Part shown: positions 18,871-27,934 of the stretch, piece by piece | Numbering within the stretch: position 1 is the first letter of the stretch | Layout: the number at the start of each line of letters is the position of its first letter | NCBI RefSeq assembly: GCF_003426775.1 | Contig: NZ_QJUG01000049.1 | Coordinates: forward strand, 1 to 45,053 | Direction: 5' to 3' | Origin: Allorhizocola rhizosphaerae | GTDB taxonomy: Bacteria > Actinomycetota > Actinomycetes > Mycobacteriales > Micromonosporaceae | DNA length: 45,053 nt | The notes under the pieces: generated by a model | What the model was told of the DNA's origin: nothing | Database searches by the model: none | The model's input: only the letters and a program-made list of their open reading frames with translations | Position numbers and translations under genes: made by a program

Positions 18871-19332
18871 TTAGAGCGGTTGACCGTCTTCCAGGTAGGC
18901 TGTCACGCCGCTGTCAAGTGCGGCAAAGGTCTGTGCGAGACGCGAAGCCGCACCACCAGCCTGGACCAGGGTGACCGCTTCATCTCGCGGGGCTGTTCGC
19001 CAAGCAGATATCTCGTTGGGCTGTAGCACAATTGCCTTAAGCTGCCGCTCCGATAGATACCCGCCGTCGAAGACGAACTGCACACATGCGGGGCGGTCTT
19101 CGGTGTCTGACTTAAAATCCACGACCAACAGCCGACGAACCGCAACATCCAGGCCCGTCTCCTCCAAGGTCTCGCGCCATGCCGCTTGACGTGGCGTCTC
19201 GCCGTGTTCCATGAGTCCACCGGGTAGATGCCAAACCTGTTTGTAGTGAGGCTTTACCAGCAGGACATGGTCTTTGTCGTCGCGCAGCAGTAGGCCTGCG
19301 GCTCCCATGAGGACCTTGTGTTGGTCGAACAT
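18871..19332 (-). CDS. NUDIX hydrolase
   Basis: 153 residues from the chosen ATG (MFDQHKVLMGAAGLLLRDDK). The Nudix box is complete: GGLMEHGETPRQAAWRETLE followed by ETGLDV, giving Gx5Ex7REUxEExGU. Such enzymes cleave nucleoside diphosphates linked to another group, using Mg2+; substrate unknown. The Shine-Dalgarno sequence is weak, and an in-frame extension up to 44 residues longer is possible but has no protein-like character and would run into the tandem repeats upstream. Convergent with the XRE-helical gene. Confidence 0.85.
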   Translation of the reverse strand: MFDQHKVLMGAAGLLLRDDKDHVLLVKPHYKQVWHLPGGLMEHGETPRQAAWRETLEETGLDVAVRRLLVVDFKSDTEDRPACVQFVFDGGYLSERQLKAIVLQPNEISAWRTAPRDEAVTLVQAGGAASRLAQTFAALDSGVTAYLEDGQPL

Positions 19333-19418
19333 GCTCACACAGGTAGTCTGCCTGCCTCCAGCAGAGACAGCTGGCTGGATCAGAGAGGTGTCGGATATAG
19401 GTCGCTGTGCGGAAGATC

Positions 19419-19593
19419 GCACCGAGCCGAGCTCCTGCATTGCATCAGGCGGTCTCGGCTCCACGGCTCCAACCCACCAGAGGCGGGTGGCAACCGAAAC
19501 AGTTTAGCAGAGATGCGCCGAGCCGAGATCGCTGTATGCCCAGGGCGGTCCCGGCTCCACGACTCCCAAACCATCCGCGATGGGAGGCGACGA
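19419..19593. repeat. Two tandem structured repeats of about 79 bp
   Basis: Two imperfect copies start at about 19419 and 19515 (period 96). Shared blocks include CCGAGCCGAG, GGCGGTC and CGGCTCCACG, then CTCC. In each copy GAGCCGAG pairs with CTCGGCTC (one mismatch in copy 2) across about 22 nt, and a second small hairpin follows (CCACC/GGTGG in copy 1, CCATC/GATGG in copy 2). Base changes partly preserve pairing. No gene is seen here. They lie between the NUDIX start and the helicase start. Confidence 0.7.
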
Positions 19594-19636
19594 GGGTGCG
19601 GCGGGGAAAAATTAAACCGCTGGCAGTCGGACGGGG

Positions 19637-22600
19637 GTGGGCGCATATCTTGGTGGGGTGGCGCAGCATGGGCGAAGGACACAGGAGTGGGCGCGGCTTC
19701 GGGCCGAGTCGGTGCCCCCTATCCGGTACCCGGAGGAACTCCCGATCGTCCAGAAGCGCGACGCGATCGCCGAGGCCATTCGCGACCACCAGGTTGTGAT
19801 CATTGCCGGTGAGACGGGCTCGGGCAAGACGACGCAGATCCCGAAGATCTGCCTGGAGCTGGGGCGCGGCATCCATGGGCTGATCGGGCACACGCAGCCG
19901 CGCCGGATCGCCGCGCGGACGGTGGCCGAGCGGATCGCCGAAGAGCTGGGCACGCCGCTAGGCACCACGGTCGGGTGGAAGGTCCGGTTCACCGATCAGG
20001 TGGGCGACCAGACGCTGATCAAGCTGATGACCGACGGGATCCTGCTGGCCGAGCTTGCGGGCGACCGGAGCCTGGGGCGATATGACACGCTGATCATCGA
20101 TGAGGCGCACGAGCGGAGCCTCAACATCGACTTTATCCTGGGCTATCTGAAGCAGCTACTGCCCAGGCGGCCCGACCTCAAGGTGATCATTACCAGTGCC
20201 ACGATCGAGACGGATCGGTTTTCGCGGCACTTCGACGGCGCGCCGGTGGTCGAGGTGTCGGGGCGGACCTATCCGGTGGAGGTCCGATATCGCCCGTGGG
20301 AAAGCGACGACCAGATCCAGGCGATCAGCGACGCGGTCGACGAGCTGAGTTTGGAGAGGCCGGGCGACATCCTGGTGTTCCTGTCCGGGGAGCGCGAGAT
20401 CCGCGACACGGCCGACGCGTTGCGCCGCAAGAACTTGCGCAACACCGAGATCCTGCCCCTGTTCGCCAGACTGTCCACATCGGAGCAGCATCGGGTGTTC
20501 CAGCCGCATAAGGGCCGGCGCATCGTGCTCGCGACCAACGTGGCCGAGACCTCGCTCACCGTCCCCGGGATCAAGTATGTTATCGACCCGGGGACGGCCC
20601 GCATTTCGCGCTACAGCAACAGGTTGAAGGTGCAGCGGCTGCCGATCGAGCCGATTTCGCAGGCGTCGGCCAATCAGCGCAAGGGCCGATGCGGACGGAC
20701 ATCCGACGGCATCGCCATCAGGTTGTACGACGAGACCGAGTTCGAGTCGCGCCCCGAGTTCACCGAGCCGGAGATCCTGCGGACCAACCTGGCGAGCGTC
20801 ATCCTGCAGATGACCGCGCTCGGGCTGGGCGACATCGCCGCGTTTCCTTTCCTCGACCCGCCCGACCGCAGGCACATCTCCGACGGCATAGCGCTGCTCA
20901 ACGAGCTCGGCGCGCTCGACAACGGGCGCCTGACCTCGCTCGGGCGCAAGCTGGCCCAGCTTCCGGTCGACCCACGCCTGGCCCGCATGGTGCTCGAAGC
21001 CGACCGCAACGGGTGCGTGGCCGAGGTGCTCGTCATCACCTCCGCGCTGTCCATTCAGGACCCGCGCGAGCGGCCCGTCGACCGCGAGGCGGCGGCGCAG
21101 CAGTCACACGCGCGCTTCCGCGACAAGGATTCCGACTTCGTCACGTATCTGAACCTGTGGAACTACATCCGCGAGCAGCAGAAGGAGCTGTCGTCGAGCC
21201 AGTTCCGCAAGATGTGCAAGGCCGAATTCCTGCACTATCTGCGGGTGCGCGAGTGGCAGGATCTGCACGCGCAGCTGCGCCAGGTCGTGCGCGATCTCGG
21301 CTTCAGGCCCAACTCCGTGCCGGCCGACCCGCAACACGTGCACCAGTCGCTGCTCGCCGGACTGCTGAGCCACATTGGACTGTACGATCCGGACAAACGC
21401 GAATACCTTGGCGCCCGTGGCGCGCGCTTCGCCGTCTTCCCGGGCTCGGCGCTCTTCCGCAAAAACCCGCGCTGGGTGATGTGCGCCGAACTCGTTGAGA
21501 CATCACGGCTTTGGGGCAGGGTCGCGGCGAAGGTCGAGCCCGAGTGGGCCGAATCGCTGGCGCAGCATCTCATCAAGCGCCAATACAGTGAGCCGCACTG
21601 GGAGAAGCGGCAGGCGGCCGTCATCGCCTACGAGAAGGTGCTGCTCTACGGGCTGCCGATCGTGGCCAAGCGCAAGGTGAACTTCGGCCGCATCGATCCC
21701 GTGCTCAGCCGGGAGCTGTTCATCCGGCACGCGCTCGTGGAGGGCGACTGGGACACCCATCACCGGTTCTTCCATGAGAATCGCGAGCTGCTGGAGGAGG
21801 TCGAGGAGCTCGAACACCGGGCCCGCCGCCGCGACATCCTGGTCGACGACGAGACCCTGTTCGACTTCTACGACCAGCGCATCCCGCCGGAGGTCGTGTC
21901 GGGGCGGCACTTCGACTCGTGGTGGAAGCGGGCGCCCAAGGATCTGCTGACCTTCCCCAAGGAGCTGCTCATCACGAAGGACGTGAGCATGGACGCCTAC
22001 CCGTCGCGGTGGGGCGATCTGGAGCTCACGTATCAGTTCGAACCGGGTGACGCGGCCGACGGCGTGACCGTCCACATTCCACTGCCGTTGCTGAACCAGT
22101 TGTCTGCCAAAGGATTTGATTGGCAGGTGCCGGGTCTGCGTGAGGAGTTGGTGATAGCGCTCATCCGGTCGTTGCCCAAGACGATAAGGCGCAACTTCGT
22201 CCCGGTGCCAGACGTGGCCCGGGACGTTCTTTCGCAAGTCGACCCGGCCGAAGGCGTGCCCCTGCTGGAGGCGTTGGAGCGGGAGCTGCGCCGGCTCACC
22301 GGTGTCGTCGTGCCGCACGATGCCTGGGATCTGAGCCAGGTGCCCGATCACCTGAGGATGACGTTCCGGGTCGTGGACGACGGGGCAGTCGTGGGCGAGG
22401 GCAAGGATCTCGACGCGCTGAAGGAGTCGTTGCGCCCGCAGTCGCAGGCGGCCGTGGCCGAGGCCGCCGACGATCTGGAGCGGCACGGGCTGACCGCCTG
22501 GGACTTCGATGAGCTCCCCCGGGTGGTTGAGCGCACCCGCAGCGGGATCGCGGTAAAGGCCTACCCGGCGCTGGTGGACGAAGGCGAGACCGTCGGGATC

Positions 22601-23320
22601 GGGGTGTTCGATTCGGAGGGTGAGCAGTGGGGCGCGATGTGGCGCGGGACGCGCCGGCTGATCCGGATCGTGGCGCCGCCACCGCTGAAGTCGTTGCAGG
22701 GCAGGCTTTCCAACCAGACGAAACTCGCGCTGAGCCGTAACCCGCACGGCGGGGTGGGGCCGCTGCTGGACGATGTCGTGACGGCGGCGATCGACCGGGT
22801 GGTCATCGAGGCGGGTGGGCCGGCCTGGGACGAAAAAGCGTTTGAGGCGCTGGCCTCGCGCGCGCGTTCCGCGGTACCGAATAATATTCTTGAGATTTTA
22901 GGGCAGTTGGAACCCATTCTGCGGGCTTGGTATGAGGCTGATCGGCGTCTGCGGAGCATCACCAATGTGTTGCTCGTGCGATCGGTGAACGATGTCCGGG
23001 CACAACTCGACGGGCTCGTCTTCCCGGGATTCGTTGCGGCTACAGGGGTTCGGCGGCTACCGGATCTCGCTCGCTATCTGCGTGGGATCGAGATTAGACT
23101 GTCCAAATTGGTGGAGAACCCGCAGCGCGATCGCGAGCGGTTGCTCAAACTCGAAGAGGTGCTTGAGGAGTTTGACGACTACCGGGCAGGCAGGCCGGAT
23201 CCGAGCGTGGTGCAGCAGGTCCGCTGGATGATCGAGGAGCTGCGGATCAGCTACTTCGCGCAGGAGCTCGGCACGGCCTACCCGGTCTCGGACGTGCGCA
23301 TCTACCGCGCGATGCGGTGA
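19637..23320 (+). CDS. hrpA: ATP-dependent RNA helicase HrpA (DEAH box)
   Basis: 1227 residues. Helicase motifs in order: Walker A GETGSGKTTQIPK (58-70), TQPRRIAA (86-93), DEAHERSLNIDF (155-166), TSATIE (186-191), VLATNVAETSLTVPGI near 295, and QRKGRCGRTSDG near 350 (motif VI). Helicase-associated domains and a long C-terminal DUF3418 region follow, as in HrpA. The E. coli protein acts on stalled ribosomes and mRNA. The GTG start is uncertain (another in-frame GTG lies seven codons later), and the protein lacks the usual 60-80-residue N-terminal extension; a stop 24 nt upstream excludes a longer form in this frame. Confidence 0.93.
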   Translation: MGAYLGGVAQHGRRTQEWARLRAESVPPIRYPEELPIVQKRDAIAEAIRDHQVVIIAGETGSGKTTQIPKICLELGRGIHGLIGHTQPRRIAARTVAERIAEELGTPLGTTVGWKVRFTDQVGDQTLIKLMTDGILLAELAGDRSLGRYDTLIIDEAHERSLNIDFILGYLKQLLPRRPDLKVIITSATIETDRFSRHFDGAPVVEVSGRTYPVEVRYRPWESDDQIQAISDAVDELSLERPGDILVFLSGEREIRDTADALRRKNLRNTEILPLFARLSTSEQHRVFQPHKGRRIVLATNVAETSLTVPGIKYVIDPGTARISRYSNRLKVQRLPIEPISQASANQRKGRCGRTSDGIAIRLYDETEFESRPEFTEPEILRTNLASVILQMTALGLGDIAAFPFLDPPDRRHISDGIALLNELGALDNGRLTSLGRKLAQLPVDPRLARMVLEADRNGCVAEVLVITSALSIQDPRERPVDREAAAQQSHARFRDKDSDFVTYLNLWNYIREQQKELSSSQFRKMCKAEFLHYLRVREWQDLHAQLRQVVRDLGFRPNSVPADPQHVHQSLLAGLLSHIGLYDPDKREYLGARGARFAVFPGSALFRKNPRWVMCAELVETSRLWGRVAAKVEPEWAESLAQHLIKRQYSEPHWEKRQAAVIAYEKVLLYGLPIVAKRKVNFGRIDPVLSRELFIRHALVEGDWDTHHRFFHENRELLEEVEELEHRARRRDILVDDETLFDFYDQRIPPEVVSGRHFDSWWKRAPKDLLTFPKELLITKDVSMDAYPSRWGDLELTYQFEPGDAADGVTVHIPLPLLNQLSAKGFDWQVPGLREELVIALIRSLPKTIRRNFVPVPDVARDVLSQVDPAEGVPLLEALERELRRLTGVVVPHDAWDLSQVPDHLRMTFRVVDDGAVVGEGKDLDALKESLRPQSQAAVAEAADDLERHGLTAWDFDELPRVVERTRSGIAVKAYPALVDEGETVGIGVFDSEGEQWGAMWRGTRRLIRIVAPPPLKSLQGRLSNQTKLALSRNPHGGVGPLLDDVVTAAIDRVVIEAGGPAWDEKAFEALASRARSAVPNNILEILGQLEPILRAWYEADRRLRSITNVLLVRSVNDVRAQLDGLVFPGFVAATGVRRLPDLARYLRGIEIRLSKLVENPQRDRERLLKLEEVLEEFDDYRAGRPDPSVVQQVRWMIEELRISYFAQELGTAYPVSDVRIYRAMR

Positions 23321-24756
23321 CGGGTGAAAAGGCCCAGCGCGATGTGCAGCAGGCCGGCCGCCACGACGGCCAGGTGCAGACCGTTGACGAAGGCCGTCTT
23401 CGCCTGCCCGGCCGTGGTGGGCGCGAGGCCCGGGAGTTGGAGCGTTTCGTCGAGGGTCGGGGCGAAGCCGGGCCCTTGAAGCCGGAAGACCAGGGCGGCG
23501 AGTGAGCCGAGGAGGGCGATGCCGAGCGCGTTGCCAATCTCGTTGCTTGTCTCCGCGATGGCCGCCGCCGAGCCGGCCCGTTCCGCGGGCACGGCGCCGA
23601 CGGCGGTGTCGGCCACGACCGCGAACGAGATGCCGTAGCCGACGCCCGCGATGACCGTGGACGCGACGTACCAGGCGATCCCGCCCGTGATCGTCGTGGG
23701 GAGCAGGAGCAGCAGGCCGGCCGCGATGCAGAGGTGACAGGCGACGAGCGCGGCCCGTTTGCCGATGCGGTCGACCACAAGCGGTGTGACGATGCACATG
23801 ACGGTGAGCACGACGGCACCGGGAAGCGCCAGGAGCGCCGCGCGCAGGACCGACAGGCCAAGGACGGATTGAAGATAAATCCCCGCCAGGTACGCGGTCG
23901 CCGACCACGCCGCCAACGGCAACAGCCCAGTGATGATCGCCACTGTGAAGAGTCGGTCACGGAACAGCGAGAACTCCATCAATGGGTGCGTGAGATGCCG
24001 CTGGCGTCGAACGAACCACACCAGTAGCACCAGGCCTGCGATAACCGCGACCACCGCAGCGGCCGACAGGCCCGCGGTGGCGGCATGCTTGAGCCCGTAG
24101 ATCGTGATGAGGAGTCCGGCCGCGGAGAGCAGCACGCTGCGGGCGTCGACCCGACCGGGACGGGTCGCGCGCACCTCGCGAAGCAGGATCGGCGCGAAGC
24201 CCAGGAACAGCGCGATGACCGGAAGGTTGATCAGGAAGGCCGATCCCCACCAGAACCGTTGCAGCAGCACGCCACCGAGAACCGGGCCGATGGCGAACCC
24301 GGCGGCGAATGCGGCGGCGAAGATGCCGATGGCCTGCGCCCGCCGCCGCGGGTCGGCGAACAGTTCGCTCAACACGGCCAGCGCTGACGGCAGCAGAGTC
24401 GCACCGGCCACACCCATCAGCGCGCGGGCCGCGATCAAAAGCTCGGCACTCGGGGCGAACGCCGCTGCCGCCGAGCCGAGGCCGAAGACGGTCGCGCCGA
24501 TCATGAGCAGCCTCAGCCGGCCGTACCGGTCACCGATGTTGCCGAACGCGATCAGCAGAGACCCGACGGCGAAGCCGTAGCCGTCGAGGATCCACAGGGC
24601 CTGATCGGCGGTCGGCTCAACGGCCTGGCTGATCCGGGGCATCGCCAGGAAGAGGATCGACCCGTCCATGGAGACAAGCAGTACGGGACCGAGGATCACC
24701 GAGAGCCCGAGCCAGGCCCGTAAGCCGGGGGAATTGCGCGTGTGCAGTGCAGACAT
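23302..24756 (-). CDS. MFS transporter, DHA2 (EmrB/QacA) type drug exporter
   Basis: 484 residues with about 14 hydrophobic segments, the count of the DHA2 family of H+-driven exporters. Family motifs: SMDGSILFLAMPRI in TM1 (DxxIvnvAlP type), GNIGDRYGRLRLL after TM2 (motif A), ARALMGVAGATLLPSALAVL (motif B region) and AAFAAGFAIGPVLGGVLL (motif C, GxxxGPxxGG). The start is taken as the ATG of MSALHTRN. It is divergent from an XRE/MmyB-type regulator that probably controls it. It overlaps the end of the helicase gene by 19 bp, convergently. Confidence 0.9.
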   Translation of the reverse strand: MSALHTRNSPGLRAWLGLSVILGPVLLVSMDGSILFLAMPRISQAVEPTADQALWILDGYGFAVGSLLIAFGNIGDRYGRLRLLMIGATVFGLGSAAAAFAPSAELLIAARALMGVAGATLLPSALAVLSELFADPRRRAQAIGIFAAAFAAGFAIGPVLGGVLLQRFWWGSAFLINLPVIALFLGFAPILLREVRATRPGRVDARSVLLSAAGLLITIYGLKHAATAGLSAAAVVAVIAGLVLLVWFVRRQRHLTHPLMEFSLFRDRLFTVAIITGLLPLAAWSATAYLAGIYLQSVLGLSVLRAALLALPGAVVLTVMCIVTPLVVDRIGKRAALVACHLCIAAGLLLLLPTTITGGIAWYVASTVIAGVGYGISFAVVADTAVGAVPAERAGSAAAIAETSNEIGNALGIALLGSLAALVFRLQGPGFAPTLDETLQLPGLAPTTAGQAKTAFVNGLHLAVVAAGLLHIALGLFTRHRIAR

Positions 24757-24803
24757 GCCCTCGACGCTCGGGCCGGAGGCGCTCGACAACCATCCCTGTG
24801 CTG

Positions 24804-24815
24804 TGGGTACACCCA
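24804..24815. promoter_or_regulatory. Inverted repeat in the MFS/XRE divergent promoter
   Basis: TGGGTACACCCA (TGGGT and ACCCA around AC) lies in the 103-bp gap between the divergent exporter and regulator starts, a likely operator position. Confidence 0.4.
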
Positions 24816-24859
24816 GCAGGTGCACCCTCATCCGTGCCCGGCGGCCTAGGCTCGATGTC

Positions 24860-25696
24860 GTGGAGAGCCTTGCCGCGTTCCTGAAAAGCCGCCGAGACCG
24901 GATCACCCCGGTCGAAATCGGGCTGCGGACCTACGGAACCGCTCGGCGGGTCCCCGGCCTGCGGCGTGAGGAGCTCGCCCAGCTCGCCGGGGTGAGTGCG
25001 GGGTACTACACGCGCCTGGAACAGGGCCAGGCCGAGACCGCCTCAAAGCAGGTGCTCGACGCCCTCGCCCGGGTCCTGCAGCTCGATCACATCGAGACCG
25101 TTCACCTGCACAATCTCGCGCGACAGCCGGCGAAGCAGGCGCTTTCCGAACCGCGCCGGGAGAAACCGCACCCGCGCGTCCTCGCGTTACTGGAATCGCT
25201 CGGTGAAACCATGCCCGCGATGGTCCTCGGCCGGCGGGGCGACGTGCTCGCGTGGAACCGCGCCGGGCACGCGCTCAAAGCCGAGCACATCCCGTTCGAC
25301 GCGCCACAGGACCCGGCGCACCGGCCATCCACCCCACGGATGTTCTTCCTCGACCCGCTCAGCCGCGACCTGCACAGCAATTGGGACGAGCTGGCCCGCA
25401 TCCACGTCGCCTACCTCCGGCTCACTGCGGGCCGGTATCCGACCGACGCACGCCTCGCCGAGCTGATCGGGGAACTCACGATCCGCAGCGACGAGTTCGC
25501 GGCGCTGTGGGCGACCGGGGACGTCGCGGACTGCACGGTCGGCACCATGCGCCTGCAACACCCCACGGTCGGCGCGCTGAGCGTCGCCTATCAGGTCTGG
25601 CTCCAGCCGGACAGTCCAGACCACCGGCTGGAGATCTACACCCCGAACGACTCAAGCTCCGCCGACGCGTTGCGCATCCTGGCGCACCAAAGCTAG
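24860..25696 (+). CDS. XRE-family regulator with MmyB-like ligand-binding domain
   Basis: 278 residues from the GTG of VESLAAFLKSRRDRITP. The helix-turn-helix (RRVPGLRREELAQLAGVSAG, then YYTRLEQGQ) is the pattern of MmyB-type actinobacterial regulators. The C-terminal half (LLESLGETMPAMVLGRRGDV, LAWNRAGHAL, then the NWDELARIHVAYLRLTAGRY region) is the MmyB-like PAS-related domain, reported to bind fatty-acid-like ligands. The GTG is 7 nt after TAGGCT, so the mRNA is probably leaderless. Divergent from the DHA2 exporter, its likely target. Converges on the next gene with a 4-bp overlap. Confidence 0.88.
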   Translation: MESLAAFLKSRRDRITPVEIGLRTYGTARRVPGLRREELAQLAGVSAGYYTRLEQGQAETASKQVLDALARVLQLDHIETVHLHNLARQPAKQALSEPRREKPHPRVLALLESLGETMPAMVLGRRGDVLAWNRAGHALKAEHIPFDAPQDPAHRPSTPRMFFLDPLSRDLHSNWDELARIHVAYLRLTAGRYPTDARLAELIGELTIRSDEFAALWATGDVADCTVGTMRLQHPTVGALSVAYQVWLQPDSPDHRLEIYTPNDSSSADALRILAHQS

Positions 25697-26418
25697 TTGT
25701 CCTTGCGGTCCTTGCGGTCCTGCTCGATTTTGGCGGTGGGCGGTTCGTCGAGCACGCCGATGCGCAGGGTGTCATCGTCTGACACCGGGAGCATCTCGGG
25801 CGGCGGCGGGCTCGGCACGCGCTGCGGAAGCGGGTCGGCGTCGGCGGGCGGCGCGGAGACGACGGGCACGATCGGCGATTCCGCATTCGCCTGCGGATAG
25901 CGCAGCGACGGCGCCGGCACGTCGGGGTCGGGCACCATCCAGCTCCGGTCGTGCACGGGCGGGTAGTAGACCGGCCGATGGGTGGGCGCCGGAGGCGGGG
26001 GCGGCGGCACGGGTTGCGGGTCTTCGCGGCGCCAGCGGCGCGGCGAGAAGAGCGTGCCGATCAGCGGCACACCGAGCAGGATGCCCAGCCCCCACTGGCC
26101 GACCGCGTCGCCCATGTGCACGTCGAGCGGGCTGAACGCGGCCTTGTAACCGTCGATGTCGAACATGGCCCAGCCGCTCAGCCCGACCCCGGCGAGCCCC
26201 GCAAGGCCCGGCCCGAGGGGGGAGAGCCGGGCCATGACCAGGATCCCGTAGAGCACTCCCGCCAAGAGCAGCGCACCGAACGCGGCGATCGCCCCGAGCG
26301 GATCGACCGCCTTGTTGTCGTCGAGGGCGGATGCGAACGCGCTCAGCCCCGTGCCCGTCAGCAGGAACACCGACGGCGCGAAGACGAGGGCGATCAGGAG
26401 TGATCCGAGGTGACGCAT
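25693..26418 (-). CDS. Membrane protein with Pro-rich cytosolic tail (paralogue 2)
   Basis: 241 residues from MRHLGSLLIALVFAPSVFLL. Four hydrophobic segments lie in residues 1-140 (including AIAAFGALLLAGVLYGILVM and GQWGLGILLGVPLIGTLF). A charged, Pro-rich tail of about 100 residues follows with no fold I recognise and ends in TAKIEQDRKDRKDN. It follows its paralogue after only 4 bp, so they are co-transcribed; the shared start MRHxxSLxxxxLFAPxxxxL and SPxRWR before the tail point to tandem duplication. Function unknown. Confidence 0.7.
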   Translation of the reverse strand: MRHLGSLLIALVFAPSVFLLTGTGLSAFASALDDNKAVDPLGAIAAFGALLLAGVLYGILVMARLSPLGPGLAGLAGVGLSGWAMFDIDGYKAAFSPLDVHMGDAVGQWGLGILLGVPLIGTLFSPRRWRREDPQPVPPPPPPAPTHRPVYYPPVHDRSWMVPDPDVPAPSLRYPQANAESPIVPVVSAPPADADPLPQRVPSPPPPEMLPVSDDDTLRIGVLDEPPTAKIEQDRKDRKDN

Positions 26419-26422
26419 GACA

Positions 26423-26968
26423 TCAGGATGACTTATCGGTCCCACTGTCGGCAGTGGAGGCTGGGGCGGCCGGAAGCGAGGCCCACGCCTCCGGCTGCGG
26501 CTTCCACTCCACACTTTCCGAGGTCGCGGGGGTCGAGTCAAAAGCGGGAGCGGCCGGTGCCGGCTTTGCGCGCCACCGCGCGGGACTGAAAGCCGACAGC
26601 AGCAGCATGCCGCCGACCACGCCCAGCACGCCGGTGGTCAACGGGGTCGCCAGGTTGATGTCGTACGCGCCGATCTTGCGGGCGTCGCCGAACACATCGA
26701 GCGCGTACCGCGGTGCGAAGATCATGAACCCGGAAGCGCCGAGGAACACCAGCGACGCGATCAGGGCGCCCAGCGGCGAGGTGCGCAGGCTGCCGATCAG
26801 GCCGAGCAGCAGTCCAACCCCGACGATCAGCAGGCCGCCGAGGATGAAGTCGTTCTTGAAGTCGGACAGTGACTGCCCGCGGCTCGTGGCGCTCTGCCCG
26901 AAGGCGATGAGGAACCACGCGAGCGGCGCGAACAGCACGCCGAGGATGAGACTCCAGATATGGCGCAT
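26423..26968 (-). CDS. Membrane protein (paralogue 1)
   Basis: 181 residues from MRHIWSLILGVLFAPLAWFL. Four hydrophobic segments (also FILGGLLIVGVGLLLGLIGS, GALIASLVFLGASGFMIF, TTGVLGVVGGMLLLSAF) end at SPARWRAKPAP, followed by a shorter Ala/Pro/Ser-rich tail. It has the same topology and landmark residues as the gene behind it. No known family assigned; function unknown. Divergent from the thioesterase gene. Confidence 0.7.
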   Translation of the reverse strand: MRHIWSLILGVLFAPLAWFLIAFGQSATSRGQSLSDFKNDFILGGLLIVGVGLLLGLIGSLRTSPLGALIASLVFLGASGFMIFAPRYALDVFGDARKIGAYDINLATPLTTGVLGVVGGMLLLSAFSPARWRAKPAPAAPAFDSTPATSESVEWKPQPEAWASLPAAPASTADSGTDKSS

Positions 26969-27026
26969 GGCCTCGGACGCTACCTGCCTCGCCGGGTGCT
27001 CACAAACGGAACGTAGGCTGGCCTGC

Positions 27027-27539
27027 ATGATCGAGGGCCGTCCGACCGCGTACTCGCGGGTCACGCTGAGCCGCATCATGACCGCGCAGGACGTCAACCT
27101 GTACGGCACCGTCCACGGCGGCGTCATCATGAAGTTCGTCGACGACGCGGCGGGCGCGGCCGCCGCCCGGCACTGCGGGTTCAACGCGGTGACGGTCGCC
27201 ATCGACGAGATTGCCCTGTTGGTTCCGGTACGGGTCGGGGACCTGGTGCACGCGAAGGCCCAGGTCAATTGGACCGGCAACACGTCGCTGGAGGTGGGTG
27301 TGACCGTGTTCGCCGAGCGGTGGAACGAGGCGGGGCGGGAGCCGGTCAACGTGGCGACGGCATATCTTGTGTTTGTGGGCGTCGATGCGTTCGGCAAGCC
27401 GCGGGAGGTGCCCGCCGTCATCCCGACCGAGGATTCGGACGAGCGCCGGTTCCGCGAGGCCGAGATCCGCCGCGCGCACCGCCTCTCCCGGCGCCGCGCC
27501 ATCGAACAGCATCGCGAGTCGCCGACTGCGCCATCCTGA
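27027..27539 (+). CDS. Acyl-CoA thioesterase (hotdog fold, YciA/BACH-like)
   Basis: 170 residues. The hotdog core is clear: MTAQDVNLYGTVHGGVIMKF then VDDAAGAAAARHCG (the N-x-x-G-x-x-HGG…D signature of YciA-type acyl-CoA hydrolases, residues about 18-50), then AIDEIALLVPVRVGDLVHAK and SLEVGVTVFAE. The C-terminus is basic (RRAHRLSRRRAIEQH). It hydrolyses acyl-CoA to acid and CoA; chain preference unknown. TAGGCT lies 7 nt before the ATG, suggesting a leaderless mRNA. Its stop lies 2 bp before the convergent Doc toxin stop. Confidence 0.88.
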   Translation: MIEGRPTAYSRVTLSRIMTAQDVNLYGTVHGGVIMKFVDDAAGAAAARHCGFNAVTVAIDEIALLVPVRVGDLVHAKAQVNWTGNTSLEVGVTVFAERWNEAGREPVNVATAYLVFVGVDAFGKPREVPAVIPTEDSDERRFREAEIRRAHRLSRRRAIEQHRESPTAPS

Positions 27540-27541
27540 AA

Positions 27542-27934
27542 TTACCCGCCGTAGAGGTCGATCAGGCGTGCCTCGATGTGAGCGACCTCCGTCAGTTCAC
27601 CTTTGGCAACGGCGAGCATGAACGCCTCGGCCGCATCGACGTCGATGTCCGGGATGGCCACGCCATTGAGTGCGAGAAACGTTACCGCCGCGGCCCATGC
27701 CAGCCGTTTGTTGCCATCGAGCAGCGCATGATTCTGGCAGATGGAAAACAGCAACGCTGCCGCCTTGCCAAACAACGTCGGGTAGGCCGTCTGTCCAAAC
27801 AGGACTGCACCTGGGCGGGCCGCCGCAGCCGCAAGCAAACCGGGATCGCGCACCACTGGTCGTCGGCCGAGAATCGTCTCAGCCAAGATGACGAGATCAT
27901 CAACGGAGAGGTAGTCGATGTCGTCCGAGGTCAT
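27542..27934 (-). CDS. Doc-type (Fic-fold) toxin
   Basis: 130 residues. The active-site motif CQNHALLDGNKRLAWAA (residues about 66-82) matches HxFx(D/N)(A/G)NKR of Doc toxins with Leu in the third place. Doc phosphorylates EF-Tu; Fic relatives transfer AMP. FGQTAYPTLFGKAAALLFSI upstream and TFLALNGV downstream also fit. It is second in a toxin-antitoxin pair, overlapping the antitoxin gene by ATGA. The partner here is a ribbon-helix-helix protein rather than Phd. Confidence 0.9.
   Translation of the reverse strand: MTSDDIDYLSVDDLVILAETILGRRPVVRDPGLLAAAAARPGAVLFGQTAYPTLFGKAAALLFSICQNHALLDGNKRLAWAAAVTFLALNGVAIPDIDVDAAEAFMLAVAKGELTEVAHIEARLIDLYGG

Noticed and set aside
19333-19464. 44-residue N-terminal extension of the NUDIX hydrolase
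   Set aside because: The extension reads through the tandem repeat region, has no family similarity, and Nudix proteins normally start close to the first strand.
19419-19593. Tandem repeats as tRNA genes or a CRISPR
   Set aside because: No cloverleaf with TTC loop and acceptor stem can be drawn, and there are only two copies with no unique spacer pattern.
21503-22747. 414-codon minus-strand frame within hrpA
   Set aside because: Antisense to conserved helicase sequence; no recognisable motif.
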